A DNA stretch of 64,000 bases from assembly GCA_006384855.1 (NCBI GenBank), contig VCJN01002407.1, positions 62,001 through 126,000 of the forward strand, written 5' to 3'. A program made the translations under genes and the position numbers. Positions 45,204 to 57,412 of the stretch are shown here, in pieces (the first letter of the stretch is position 1; each line of letters opens with the position of its first letter). Below the pieces are notes generated by a model that saw only the letters and a program-made list of their open reading frames with translations, searched no databases and was not told the DNA's origin. Source of the stretch: Tetraselmis striata (Eukaryota > Chlorophyta > Chlorodendrophyceae > Chlorodendrales > Chlorodendraceae).

Positions 45204-46091
45204 CCCCTACCTCTTGGGTTGAGCGGAGGAAAAGGAGAGCCGCGTCCGAAATCTCCTGGAATACGAGAGAATCGATACCGGTTACAATACGGCTTTATCA
45301 CGGATTTTTAGGCGTCCGTCCTCCGTCCTCCGTCCTCCAGTGCTGCGTCTTCGCGTATGAACCGCCATACGTTCGATCTGTGCTCGTTTGATTTCTAGGC
45401 ACACCTCCGACGACGGTAAGATTCTGAATGGATGCGCGTGTATTCTAGCCCAGGCACGTCATGTATTCGTCTAAAACGCCAAAATAACGCGGTACCGCAG
45501 CGCGTTTTTATTGCTGAATCAGCAAGCGAGACTATTCAGCGACTATTCCTTACCTATACGGTAGTCCATGTGTGGTGCTGTAAAAAGGGGTCGCCGCGGT
45601 GCGGGGGCAGTCCGCCGACCCGGGGCCCGGCGTCCGTTGACGGACGGGCGACGGTCGAACGACGGCGTCCGGCGTCCGGTGCCGGTACAGGCGGCGGGCG
45701 TGGCGATTCGCGGCGTGCCCGCCCCGTAGACCTGACGACCGGCCCGACCTGCGCGGCCTCGTGCGGGATGCGGGCCGCATGTAGGCGGCTTGTACTGTAT
45801 TGCTGATCTTGCAGTGCTGTTTATTTTTTTTGGGGTAATACAACTTTTAGCGGTGGGTTGGGTACCGGCCTTTTTGTAATGCACACCAGTAGTCAGCGGC
45901 CCGCTTTTACGCGGCTTGCAGATTTAATCTGTTTAAAAAAATAATACGTATCTTTTGAAAAATAAATAACTGACAAATCTAACGCTAAAAGCATTATTAC
46001 CCGGAAACAACAGTATTATTACAAGATCAACACTGCAAGCCGGCTAAAAGCGGCCCGCATCCCGCACCACGCTCAACCCAAGAGGTAGGGG
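45204..46091. mobile_element. Foldback element with nested inverted repeats
   Basis: Outer arms CCCCTACCTCTTGGGTTGAGCG at 45204-45225 and its exact reverse complement at 46070-46091 (22 bp). Nested inside are GTGCGGGATGCGGGCCGC at 45761-45778 and its reverse complement at 46050-46067 (18 bp), each continuing into related GGCTTGCAGTG...GATCTTG sequence. The inner 307 bp resemble two retroelement tails placed head to head. No coding frame is supported. Whether the outer arms are true termini with a target duplication is not clear. Confidence 0.6.
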
Positions 46092-46458
46092 CACCTCCAC
46101 AGATCCCCGGCGCGAAGCGCCGCTTAGTGTACATGAGCATGAATATGCCGCTACGACATCACGGTCGTGTTGTCTGGAGCAGGTCCTTTATTTAATTATT
46201 GTCGCAATGTAGGCTTTTCCCTTCCTCAGTACCTGTACTTTCCGGCAATTCCCCGGACGATTTCCCTGATTATGTATCCAAACCCATTCCAGCAGTCCCT
46301 TATTTGGTCGCTGTTCAGCAGCCACGCGCCGCGCTTGCCGTCGTCACCGGCGGCCGCCGATCGAGCGCCAGATCCCTACAGGGTCTGATTTCACCCAATA
46401 ACCCATATTCGCCTTGTCCGACCGGTAGTCCGCAGCCGGCGCTGCTTTGCCATCCACC
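46092..46458 (+). promoter_or_regulatory. Upstream region of the SRFR1-like gene
   Basis: No clear TATA box. The sequence turns GC-rich from about 46320, as expected for a 5' untranslated leader. The foldback element ends 367 bases before the start codon, so the promoter is compressed or overlaps mobile DNA. Confidence 0.3.
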
Positions 46459-49400
46459 ATGGAGGATTTCCTCGCCGGCGTGGCCGCCAGCGATTTCAGC
46501 TGCGCTATCCGTGCGCTGGACGTTCTCATCCGCGAGGCGAGCGGAGAGGAGGCAGGCGCGCTGCTGCTCAACCGCGGCCGATGCTACCAGCGCCTCGAGC
46601 TCAACCGCAAGGCCCTCAAGGTACCCCCTTCAATCCCCTCCTCCGCCCCGCCCCCGCCACCCGCCCCCCCCTTCCCCCGCTTCCGCACAAAGAATTAAAA
46701 CACACATCCCGGGGGGGGGGGGGGGGGGGGGGGAGTGAAGCGAGTACCTTCCCGATCGATATCGCCGCTGATCGCCGCCGCGTATGCCTCCCGCCGCAGG
46801 ACCTAAACGAGGCGGTGCGGCTGTGCCCCGCCGATGTGCACGCGCTGCTGGCGCTGGGGCAGGTGCTGCTGTGCCTGGATCGCGTGGACCACGCGCGTGC
46901 GGCGTTCCAGGCGGGCGTGGACGCGAGCACCGCGCTCACCGATATCGGCGTGCTTCATCAGCTTTACCAAAGCCTAGCGGCCGTCGCGGCAGGCAACAAG
47001 CGCGACATGGCGGTGGCCAGCCGCAGCGGGCACCCCTTCGGAGCGGCGGCCCCGCCGCAGGCGGTCCCACCCGCCAGCGCGCCCGCGGCTGGGGCGCCTC
47101 CGCCCGCCGTCGCACCATCTCCGCCTCCACCGTCTGCCAGCGCCAGCGCTCCGCCTCCACATGCGCCCCGTCGCCAGCCAGAGGTGTGCCGCTGAAAGAC
47201 CAACGCCTGCGCCTCCCACCCGCTTGGCACACAAATCGAACACACATCTGCAGGGTGCTGCGTTTACCACGAGGAGATTCTGCGGGCAGTGGGCAGGTCA
47301 CTATATCCGCACCTTATTCCATCGGCCATCCGCCAACTGCCCCCCCCCCCCCCCCCCCCCCTGGTCCGCTTCCCAACTCTCGCCTGCCCCCCTTTCCGTC
47401 AGGCGATGGCCCAGGGTATGGACAAGGTCGCCGCCCCAGCCACCAGCAAGGTCGCCGCCGCTGCGCCCCTCACCCGGCCCAGCGCCAGCGACATGACCAT
47501 CGCCATCAACTCGGCCGTCACCATGGTACTGCCCTGCCCACACCCCTCTCCTATCACGCCAGGAATCCGGAGCTGGGGCTCTTGCTGCGTGTGTGATCGC
47601 GTGTGCAGGGCAGGGGGGGCGCGCATAAGCAGGGCGCCCGAGGCGCGCGGAGGCGCGGCTTGCACGATGTAGTGCAGCTGAACATCGCCACAAGAGGGCC
47701 GGTCACGGGGTGTCAGGGGTGGGGAGACTGGGGTCCAGAGGGAGATGATATCGGCCATGTTAAGCCTTGCAGGAGGAGCCGCTGGGCGCTGCAGAGCCGT
47801 GCTCTGACGCGTGGCCCTCCCCCGGCTGTTCGGGCGGCAGATCAACAGCGGCAAGCTGGAGGAGGCGGAGTCGGTGCTGGACAGCGTGCTGGATGCCAGC
47901 CCGCCCCGCGACCACACGGCACTGGGCGCCCACGTGGCGCGTGGCACCGCGCGCGCGCTGCGCCGCCGCCTGCCGGAGGCTGTGGAGGACTTTTCCGCCG
48001 CCATCGAACTGGACCCCACCTTTGCGGACGGCTGGAAGCGCCGTGGGCAGGCGCGCTCCGCGATGGGCAACTCGGAGGAGGCGCTGTCGGACCTCATGCG
48101 CTGCCTGCAGCTCACTGGCGCGGAGCAGGAAAAGGCACGGCCGCTCCGCTGACCCTTCCTCCCCATCCACCCGCTGAGCCCCACTCCCCTGGCCAAGCTA
48201 CATGAAGGTGGGGGGGGGGGGGGGGGGCAAAATCCACTCATCTGGCCGGAGGGACATCGTTGAGCAGCAGGGCCGCTTCCTCTCGTTAGGCACCCCCAGC
48301 GGGTTGAACCGGCCCGCTTTATCACGCTTCGGCAGAAAACTAATAGCGCTTAGATCCCCCCAGAATCGCTCTCGCGCCCTTTCCGGCACTTGCCCGGGCC
48401 AGCCAGCTGCACTGCCGCCGCGCCAGTCCAGGGTGGATGTGAGTAACAGAGGGATGGAGTGATATGAAACCCGACGTTTGGCCAACTTGCATAAGGTGAA
48501 GTCAGAGGAGTATAGCCTAGCTAAGCTCCTCTAGACAGCGGGCAGCCGGGCAAAGCCGGCCAGCTAAAACACCAACTGTAAAGCCTTGACCAATGTACAC
48601 CCCCTCCCCCCAATCTCCCTGCCTCCCCGCCTCGTGCTGTCCGGCCGCGGCAACAGGCGGAGATCTACCTGGAGCGCGGCATGATCTTTCAGAAGCAGCG
48701 CGACTACCGGCGTGCCACTGCCGAGCTGCGCCAGGCCACGCGGCTCTGCCCCTCCATGCACCAGGCGAGCCCGGCCCATGTCTTTCCCGCACCAGGGCAT
48801 CAGGGCACCCTGGTGTATTGGGTTTAGGGTTTAGGGTCCTGGTAGCCCCTAGCTAGTCGAGACAGACCCAGGGCTCATCGTTGGGCTCCGGACTTGCACG
48901 TGCGTTTTAGGTTCGCAACACATAAATCACTCTGTCGACCGTCTTTCGAAGAAAGGGGAACTATGTCAATATGAAAACATGTTCAAAACACACTGCCACG
49001 AGCGTAGCACGGAATATCCGACCCGGTCGGTCAAAACAATTCAGTATTCACTGGACCCGCGGACCCGATGGAAAGTGGTACGGCAACGTTTATTGGTGTG
49101 TTTGGCTGACTTGGGCCACTCCGTTCCGTTGTCCGCTTGCTACGCGCTGCCTCCGCATGTAGGCGTGGAACATCCTAGGGCTGTGCAGCACCAGCCAGGG
49201 GGACATCCAGGAGGGCGTGGCTGCGTACGAGGAGGCGCTGCGGCTCAATCCCAAGCTGCGGGAGGCGTGGATGAACATGGGGCAGGTGCTCAAGGAGGTA
49301 AGGGCGTGCGTCATGCCACCGCCCGCTGTTGATGGGGCTCCAAGAGTGCGACGCCTTCTTCCTGTGTGGATTGGGGGAAGGGCTACGGAGGGAGTAGGGG

Positions 49401-52400
49401 CAAAGCTTGCCGATGCCTTGAAGTAATGGCTACCGCCAGAAATAAAACATTACAACAGCTCCGCGATTTGTGTGTCCTCTCGCTGCAGTATACACGGCAT
49501 GGCGAGCCGTGATATTTCGTAGATGCCCGTCGGGGCTCCTGGTCCCGACTCTCGGGATGGGTCCGCGCAGCAGTGTGGACTCGGTCGTTCCGAGGGCGGC
49601 TATTCGGCGTTCCGAAACGGCACGGTTCGCCAACAATACGTTTTTTTCCGACTAGGGGTCCGGGTGGCCGCGCGACGGAGCGACCGCCGTGGCTAACTGT
49701 GGCGGCCATGTGCGCTCGCAGTACGGCTCGGTGGCCAAGGCGGAGGAGGCCTTCCGGAAGGGCACGTCGCTGGACGAGCGCAGCCCGCTGAACGCGCAGG
49801 GATTTCGCATGATTGCGGCCATGCGGCAGGGCTGCGGCGACCACGCCGCCGCGGTGGACCTTCTCGACCGCGCGCTGGCGGGCGGCGACGCGGAGCAGCG
49901 CGTCGAATGCCTCTTTCTGCGGGGCGCCTGCCAGCACGCACTGGGCTACCATGAGCGCGCGGTGGCCGACTACGACGCTGCGCTGACAGCCAACCAGAGC
50001 AACGGCAAGGAGGCGCGTGCGACGTCCGCCCGCCCGCCCCGGCCCGCCAGCTTGGGGTATTCCCGTGACCCTGGCCGGAGATGGGAATCTCTTACGCAAG
50101 TGCTTCTGCCTAGTATCTGTACGCGTACTCGTAGACACGCCGAGTCGTTTCTTAATCCTTATGGGGTGCTGCAAAACGATGCCATGTTCGCAGTTGCCAC
50201 ACCGAGATTCTAAACTGCTGTCGCGACTACGGGTACGTCCGACCGACCTCTATGGCCGTCGTTACAGTCCGTAATTTATCGCAATAGGCATTTTAACGAC
50301 AGCACACACCCCCAGCCCAGCGGCCGCAGCACTCGGAATACTGCGGTACCTACCGCCCATCGCAGCGTCTAACGGCGGCCCCAACGGAGCCCGACAATGG
50401 GCCCACTGCTGTGCTGACGGCGCTTTGCGATGATGGTATGATAGGTGCGCACGGAGCAGTTTCTGGCATTTTACCAGAAGGAGATCGCGCTGTACCTGTT
50501 CCACCGGCTGGACCGCAACGTGCGCAGCTTCTGCGTGGACCGCGAGCTGCCGCCGCTGTTCAAGGAGGCGTGGTGCAAGAAGCTGCCGCCCAGCGCGGAG
50601 CTGGTCTCAAGCTACCGCGGGCAGCCGCCACTGCGGGGGCCGGCCGGGGCGGCCAAGCGACCGCGCGGGCCGCCGCCCGCGGAGGTCGCAGCGCTGGTGG
50701 GCGCAGCGGACCCGCTGGGCCGGCTGATCCAGTACCGACACCAGGGCTTCCTGCCTAACGCGCGCCAGCTGCGTGCCGCCGGGCTGGCGGCGCTGGAGCT
50801 GGCGCAGACGGTGTCGCGCGCCGTGTTTGACCGCGCGGAGGGCCGGCCCACGTGGGTGGACAGCGAGGGTGCATCGTGCAGCGGATGCAGCGGACGACAC
50901 GAGTTCGGCTGGCGCGACGCCATGGACATCGTCGTCAAGTGGCGCCAGCTCAGCGAGCCCAATGATCAGGTATACCCCCCCCCCCCCCCCCCACAACTAT
51001 TTCCTACAACCAGGCAACCGGAAAGACCACCATGAGCAGTTGCTGGTTCCCGCCACGAATACTTCATCGTTATGACATTTCCAAAATGGCGACTGTGTCT
51101 AGACCTAATATTGGCAGGTTGCTGTTTATCGGCAGAGGAGCACTACCCATACATCACTGACTGTGAATTTTGAAATGTCTTTTTATGCAATGATAATACA
51201 TCAATATCTTGTTATATACTACACAGAAAAGAATGTACAAACCATAGCTGTCTGTAGATGTATCGCATTGTCAGGCTTATTACACCAGCCAGGCCTGACG
51301 CTGTGTGGTGCCCTACTCAGGTGCTGTGGGTGGACCTGCTGACGCGCAAGGAGTTTGAGGCGGGCTTTGGCAGCCACACGCCCATGTACAGCGGGCAGAC
51401 CAAGTGCGTGCGCTACTACATGAACTTCCGGCGAGCGCTGGAGCTGCACAAGGAGGTGCTGCTGGAGGCGGGCGCCGCGAACGACGCCGGCAACGCGCCC
51501 ATCGCGCTCGGCAGCGCGGCCAAGCGCGCCGCCATCCAGGCTGCCTCCGACGCGGGCGAGATGTGGGCGACCATCGGCGCGGACAGCTGGATCGTGGTGC
51601 CCATCGCCAGCGTGGCGAAACCCGACAGGAGGCTGGAGGGCACGCGCCTGACGCTGGTGGCCATGCAGGCGCAGCCCGATGGCTACGAGTTCTCCATCCG
51701 GACGCCCGTCACGCCGCCGCGGTGGGCTGAGTTTGACGCCGAGCTGGAGGCGGCGTGGGACAACCTGCTGGATGCCATGGTGGACGGTGACCCCCCGCCC
51801 CCCCCCTCAACCCTCTCAGTGCCCTTCCTGCTCATGCTTAGTGGTACACAGGGGTACGCTCTGCCACTGCTCATGTTTGATGCCTATTTATATGACGTTG
51901 GCCAGATTATGGGTGTGTCATATTGACAACCTTCACGTATCAAGCACCGCTCAACCGCAGGCGGTGATCAGGGAAAACACAAAGCCTAAAACACAAAGCA
52001 CCAATACACAAAAGGGCTGGGGTTAACCCTCCAAAATCGCTCGCACGACAACCACACCCTAGAGCAAGTGGAGCGGGGGGGGGGGGGGGGGGACGACACC
52101 ACTCTCTCTTACGTTAATGAACCTGGCCTTGAGAGAGCTGCATGCTACGGGTTACGACCAACCCTACGCGGGTTCATGCAGCCGGGGCTTAAGGCAGCTG
52201 GCCTGTGTAGTTGGAAGACTTGCAGGAACACAGCTGTAACAAATTTCCAATGTCAAATAGCGTTTTACATAGTCCGTTATGAATGTAGTATTGGACATGT
52301 GTACAATAGTGTTAGAATGGCAAAGGGAGCACAGTCTGGGTTTGCGCCTTGTCCATAATTTGTTCCCAACATGTGTTTGTCATGAACAGGGTCAGTCGCT

Positions 52401-53342
52401 AGTAATGCCCCTGCTGGCGGCACGTGCTCAGGCCGAGCATGCGTAGTGTATTTGGAGTTCGATTGCGCAACTTTACTATTTCTAAGTAGACCGCACGTAT
52501 TAGGAAGCGACGGAACACCGCTGTCGGCAGGGAAACAGCCTGCAGAGGAATCCGGCAGCTTGAGCACACTCGGTCCCCGAGAATCTCGGACAGCGCCCAA
52601 GAGCGCCCAGTTCTCCGTGTTCGCACCCACATTGCCAATCTACCATTTGGCGACCGGCTATGTGGTCTGAGCAGCTCGCGTCTCGGACTGCACCTGTGTA
52701 GCGTCGGGTTGTGATGCCCGGGTTTTATGCTCGCTCACGGTGTGTTGGATGTGTGGCCGCTCGTGTGAAGGCGATGTCCCGCGGGCGTCGGGGGCCATCC
52801 TGCGCTTTGCGTACTACTGGTACAACTTCATGCCGCTGGCGCGCGGCACCGCGGCGGTGGGCTACATCACCATCCTGGGCCTGTTCCTGGCGGCGGGGGC
52901 GCCGGTGGCCGTGCGGTGCCCGGAGGGCGTGCAGGTGGACTGGGAGGCCATCCTCTCCCGCAGCCCGCGGGCCTTCACGGAATCCGTCCTCAAGTGGATG
53001 AAGCCTGGCGAGGCCACCCCGCAGCAGGCGGTGAGCCCCCCCTCTCTGCTCCTCCATGTCTGCTTTGCCTCCATGGCAAGCTTCGCAAGATCCCAGCCGT
53101 GTCCTCCCACCAGTCCTGTGTCTGTTCCATCTGCCTACGGTAACCAAACTGCATGGCGATCCGAGTGCATCCGCATGAGGATCCTCAGCGCATGTGTCAG
53201 CTCTGAGTTTGCCATGCCCTTCATCTGCGCTGTGCAGAAGAGCCTCCCGGACTTGGAGCAGCTACCCAAGGTGTCAGAGACGCTGGCGACGATGCGGGCC
53301 CGGCTGAATGCCCTGAACGGCCCCAAGGCAGAGCCGGTGTAG
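46459..53342 (+). CDS. SRFR1: TPR protein, SRFR1 / TTC13 family
   Basis: Orthologue-type of plant SUPPRESSOR OF RPS4-RLD1 and animal TTC13, a TPR adaptor that in plants restrains immune signalling; its role in algae is unknown. Exons: 46459-46620, 46800-47183, 47403-47525, 47841-48134, 48657-48764, 49163-49297, 49722-50012, 50445-50969, 51321-51786, 52771-53030 and 53238-53342; phases agree, about 950 residues. TPR units are clear in the first seven exons (AIELDPTFADGWKRRGQARS; AWNILGLCSTSQGDIQEGVA; ALRLNPKLREAWMNMGQVLK). The family-specific half follows: QFLAFYQKEIALYL, FLPNARQLRAAGLAALELAQ, FEAGFGSHTPMYSGQTKCVR, RLEGTRLTLV, FSIRTPVTPPRW, YYWYNFMPLARGTAAVGY and VDWEAILSRSP. Three donors appear to be GC (48135, 48765, 50013), inferred because no in-phase GT exists and the joined TPRs keep 34-residue spacing. 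The exon 10 acceptor (AAG) is weak. Confidence 0.9.
46711..46732. repeat. Poly-G tract in SRFR1 intron 1
   Basis: About 22 consecutive G residues. Comparable homopolymers in this gene's introns are C at 47340-47360, G at 48210-48227, C at 50975-50992 and G at about 52076-52092. Confidence 0.95.
48822..48842. repeat. Short TTTAGGG telomere-like run in SRFR1 intron
   Basis: Reads GGGTTTAGGGTTTAGGG, two and a half plant-type telomere units, inside the 48765-49162 intron. Confidence 0.6.
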
Positions 53343-54278
53343 AGCCGCTATAGATGTTAGCGCCGGCGGCCAGGCGCAGACTTGCCCGCCACTTGATCTT
53401 GCCCGAGGGCTACTCTGGGACATAGCCGCCTGGTGTGGGGTACATGTTGATCGCATTACTCACACATCTGCACGGTTAGGTCCGCGGCTTGGTATTATTG
53501 TGCAAACATGCAGCGGATGGCGCATCAGAGGCGATTTTGATTCTGCCTGTGGCGGTTTGCCACCTACCGCGGACGGCTTTGTTCCTGGCCTATAGAGGAG
53601 GGTTAATGGCCCAAGCTTCACCGCGTGCGTGCTGTCGACGAGTCATATCAGTAGGGCGTGCCTGTGCATCAGATATGCCACTTTGGCTTATGACTGGTTT
53701 TATTGCGGTGGAAGTGGGTGTCCAACTGGTGCGCCTGCGGTTCGCTTCAAGTGGCCGAGTGTACTGTCCTCAGATGGCATCCGCTGCTTCGGCATCTGCC
53801 GAGGTCGGGCATCATAGGTTGTTTGTAGTTCAACTCGTGTTGTCCCGTTCAGCGGGGGGTTGGTGGTAAAATATGGGGATAATGTGGCCAAGTACCCCCC
53901 CCCCCCCCCCCCCCCCCGCCGGAACTACCTAGTCCTGCACCGCCGCCGCGCGCGGTGCAGTACATGGTGCTAGTGATTCATCACTTCTGTATTTGTCCGT
54001 CCGTCGTCTCGTGTGCCCTCGCGTCTGCTCCCAAAGCGCCAGCGGGTTGCGAGGGGCTTGCCGGCAGTTCTACCTATAATTCTACTGCTATCGAGTACGT
54101 ATTGTCAGACGATATCATCACGGAAGTATGCGAGTACAGGTACCGAGATCTGTACATGGTAAATAGTTTATTATTTGTCGCAGCTCACGCATCTTCGTCC
54201 CACCTCGTAAATATGATGGGTACATATACGGATATGTACAGGTATATCAGGTAATATACATATATCAGGTATACAGGG
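53343..54278. other. 3' flank of SRFR1 and spacer
   Basis: Moderately GC-rich to 53.88 kb with an open plus frame (53489-53869) that is better explained as 3' untranslated sequence: it has no start context, no splice signals and no family resemblance. A C run lies at about 53896-53917, then AT-rich sequence to a TATA-like box at 54279. Confidence 0.4.
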
Positions 54279-54287
54279 TATATAAAA
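54279..54287 (+). promoter_or_regulatory. TATA-like box TATATAAAA
   Basis: TATATAAAA followed at once by a sharp change from AT-rich to GC-rich sequence and, 76 bases on, by an ATG opening a GC-biased frame. It is the best core-promoter candidate in the window. Confidence 0.5.
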
Positions 54288-54362
54288 CCCCGGGGCTCGG
54301 GCAGGCAAGTAGGCTCTGCGCTGCGGCGCGCGCCAAACGGCGTGCGCGCGACCGCGCGCAAG

Positions 54363-55137
54363 ATGCGACATCCATTCCACGGCGACCAGCAAGTCGACGC
54401 AGCCGCGCGACGCCCCGTCCATACCCACTCCCACACCGCCGCTCAGCGCTTCCCAGCGAGCCTAACGAGACAAGCAGCGACTCAAGTGACACAACAGCCC
54501 CTGCCTACCTTCTAGCGAGACGCCGGCATACCTCTCGAAACGCGCGGCCGACGCACCCGCGCGCGCCGCCGCGTCTGCCCCTCGCCAGGACTGGTGCCGG
54601 CCGACATCCGGCTACAGGCGCCGCGGCTCCGCCACGACGCAACTGCCACCCCGTTCACACCGGACAACGATTTCCGAGCGAAGCTCACCGAGTTCTTTCC
54701 TCGCATCCAAGTCTCGCCCTCGACAGCCCCTGCCGGCTATCTCGTGGCGGGCGACGGAAGGTGAGCCCCATTGCATGCCCCGGCGCGGCCACTCCATCCG
54801 CCATCCTGCCTGCCCCGGAACGATCGGGATTCGAGCTACCCCCTCCCTTTACCGTGCACATTGCCACCCCTCCGTGTCCATCTCCCCATTTCCCATCAAA
54901 GCTAGCTTTGGTGGCACGCTGGATCGCCATTCTTCATTCCACGAAAGCGAGCTTCCACGCCGTGGCGCCCCGGCGCTTTCATCGTTAGCCGAGCTGCGCG
55001 AGTTCGTCGTCGGAGCGCCCGGCTGCCGCGCGGCGCGCGCTCAGCTCGCCTGGGGGCCGAAAACGCGCGCCGAGCGCGAGCTACCTGCAAAGTACAGCAG
55101 CGCGCTCCAGTTCACCACGCCCCGCTCAGCTCCTTAG
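54363..55137 (+). CDS. Unrecognised candidate gene downstream of a TATA box
   Basis: From the ATG at 54363 (MRHPFHGDQQVDAAARRPVH) the frame stays open to a TAG at 54513-54515, then in the same frame 54516-54760 reads FTPDNDFRAKLTEFFPRIQV and ends at a good donor (GGAAG|gtgagc). An acceptor at 54946-54947 rejoins it in phase to 54948-55137 (ELPRRGAPALSSLAELREFV, stop 55135-55137). The in-frame TAG ends in a TTCTAG that could itself be an acceptor of a ~30-base intron; otherwise the gene is broken there. Arg/Ala-rich, no domain recognised. It could be a small host gene or a gag-like leftover. Confidence 0.35.
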
Positions 55138-57412
55138 CCGAAAGTCCCCGAAAGCAGCGCCGGACTGTCGGAACTTCGAGTAGCTTGCAGCCTGTACAAC
55201 TTGCCACCGCCACTATGTTATACGGCCGGTCGGTCGGGCGCAAGTTTGTTATCTAAGAGGCGCGCGCTGCTTGGCTTACTTGTCGCTTCTTCGCACTTGC
55301 GGGCAGCATTATCCCTTTGCGACTCGGTACCTACGCATCGTCTGCGAAAGTTTGTTGAAGTATATATTTTAAAAGTGTATTAGGGGCCAGATCGATATTA
55401 CTGTTAATCGCTTGGGCAAGGTGCGTGCGCGGATGGTTTACTCGTACCCCTCCGCACCCCGGCCCGAACCACGTCGCGCATTGTGTATCCTCTTCGGCGC
55501 AGCACTACGGACAAACGGTGGTCAACTGCCCTTCCCAGTTACAGCTTTATCCTCGCCGTCGTTGTCGTCGGACCAAACTTTTTTTCTTTCGGATCGCGAG
55601 GCAGCAGCCTGCAGCATGCTTCTCCTGGGACCTCCCAACTAGCCCGGCTTGAACGGAACCAACAACCTGCTGAGAGTGTGCTGTAATACTCGGCCGCGGT
55701 CTTAGTACACGAAGTCGTGAGGGCTATCCCATACATCAGGAGCAGAGTCACCGGCAGTATGACTCTTTTTACGATATGCAGTCTTAGGGGTTTACTGATA
55801 TGGCGCGTGCGTACCAGCGTACGAGTATACTTTCATTGGAGTCGATATGCCAGCCGTAAAGCATTTTGCGTGGCGTATTGCGCGATAAATGCGTTGACAA
55901 GTACCTTGCCCGTTCCAATCCATTTTTTTCCACTGAGACTGAGACGTATGTATAGTTGCCGTACTATAGAAAACATCTTAATCAGACGACGCCCGCCGCA
56001 ATATCGATGCGTATATCAGTAGTCGCGCAATGATGTCTTGGTGGGAGGAGTGTTCCAAGTACATCGCACATCGTCCTCGGACGGCCCGACAATGTGTAGG
56101 GCCGCCTCGGACTGCCATGTGTCATATATCTTCGTCTAGTACTGTTATAATCAACATATGTGTGTAACACCACCCGACATACATCGGCCAGGTTTCGCAC
56201 ATTTATCGAGTAAATGTGACGGGCGGGCATGCGGGTGCCCATTCCTTGCGCATGATCAGCACGCCAGTGTCGCGTGGCATGTTATTCTATCGGAGTCGCG
56301 ATCATGTGATATTGTCAAAACTGTATATAGTTGTAACGACATGGATGCAAATGCAGTACTATATATGGCCCTTCGCAGACCACACCATCCCAGCCTTCCT
56401 GGAAGTATTTGCCATTCAGAATAAGCATTTGACATTCATTAAATGACTTGTGTGTCAAAGCGTGCTGGTCGCAGTGCTCATTATAAATACTCTTTGGAAA
56501 CCAGATCATAAATTTTGGGACGTGATATTTGTCGATGACTGATCTGGCGGGCGGCTACTCGTGGTACATTTAAAGATGATTTATCGATCTTCTATGCCCC
56601 CCCCCCCCCCCCCCAAAAAAAAAAAAAAAAACCGGACAGTCTTACAGTCCACGCGCAAAACGGGTTGAATATCGACTTATTCGGAGTTCCATTATTTGAG
56701 GGAATTGGCGTCATGGAAGTATGGATTTATATGACCAGGAGTCCTTTGCTTACATGTAGCCATCCAGATTTTATCGGCGGATGCCACCCTTCCTAAAAAA
56801 TTGCGCATCCCGCGCGCTTGTTTCGTTGACGAATGATGCAATGCTCCTTAGTTGTTGATATGGCTCTCAATCAAAATATCGTCACCTCGAAGTAGCTGTT
56901 GGAAGTTATTATGCGCAATATATACTCGCAAAACATCGGTATATTACTATTAGTAACAGACCTGAATAAAAGAGATGATATCAGGAGAATTCCGAATCCG
57001 TAACACAGTTGTTGACAGGTATTCATACTCATCATACACGACTCATATTCATGGAGTCGAAACAATCATCGTGTCGAAATAATAAATTCCATCTTGTAGT
57101 ATTTGTTGATACGAATACACATATATGGCTGCCTCCAGTATTCATTTGGCGCTGCCACTGTTTCGATTTGTACATTAAGCCTACATACATTCATCAGTAG
57201 TTTAACTCTGTACTATACAGGGAGTGTACTACATTAGGCTGAAAGTATTAACTATTAGTACTTGAATAGTGCTAATCTAGTTTTGCTTTGCAGCATGCCC
57301 GCATGCGCGTGTTGCTGACTGATGCAATGTGCGTCTTCTTGTGCATTGTAGGCGACAGGCTTCCCAATCTTACGCAGTGCCCATCATCTTGTGGTCAAGA
57401 AAACCTCTCAGC
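55138..57412. other. Gene-free AT-rich stretch before the HHCC gene
   Basis: No supported exon. Joined runs of C (about 56597-56614) and A (56615-56631) occur together. Just before the next gene an acceptor-like TTGCATTGTAG|GCGACAGG at 57341-57351 hints at an intron in its 5' untranslated region. Confidence 0.5.

Noticed and set aside
47399..48325. 308-codon minus-strand frame
   Set aside because: Antisense to SRFR1 TPR exons and an intervening intron; no start context or family match.
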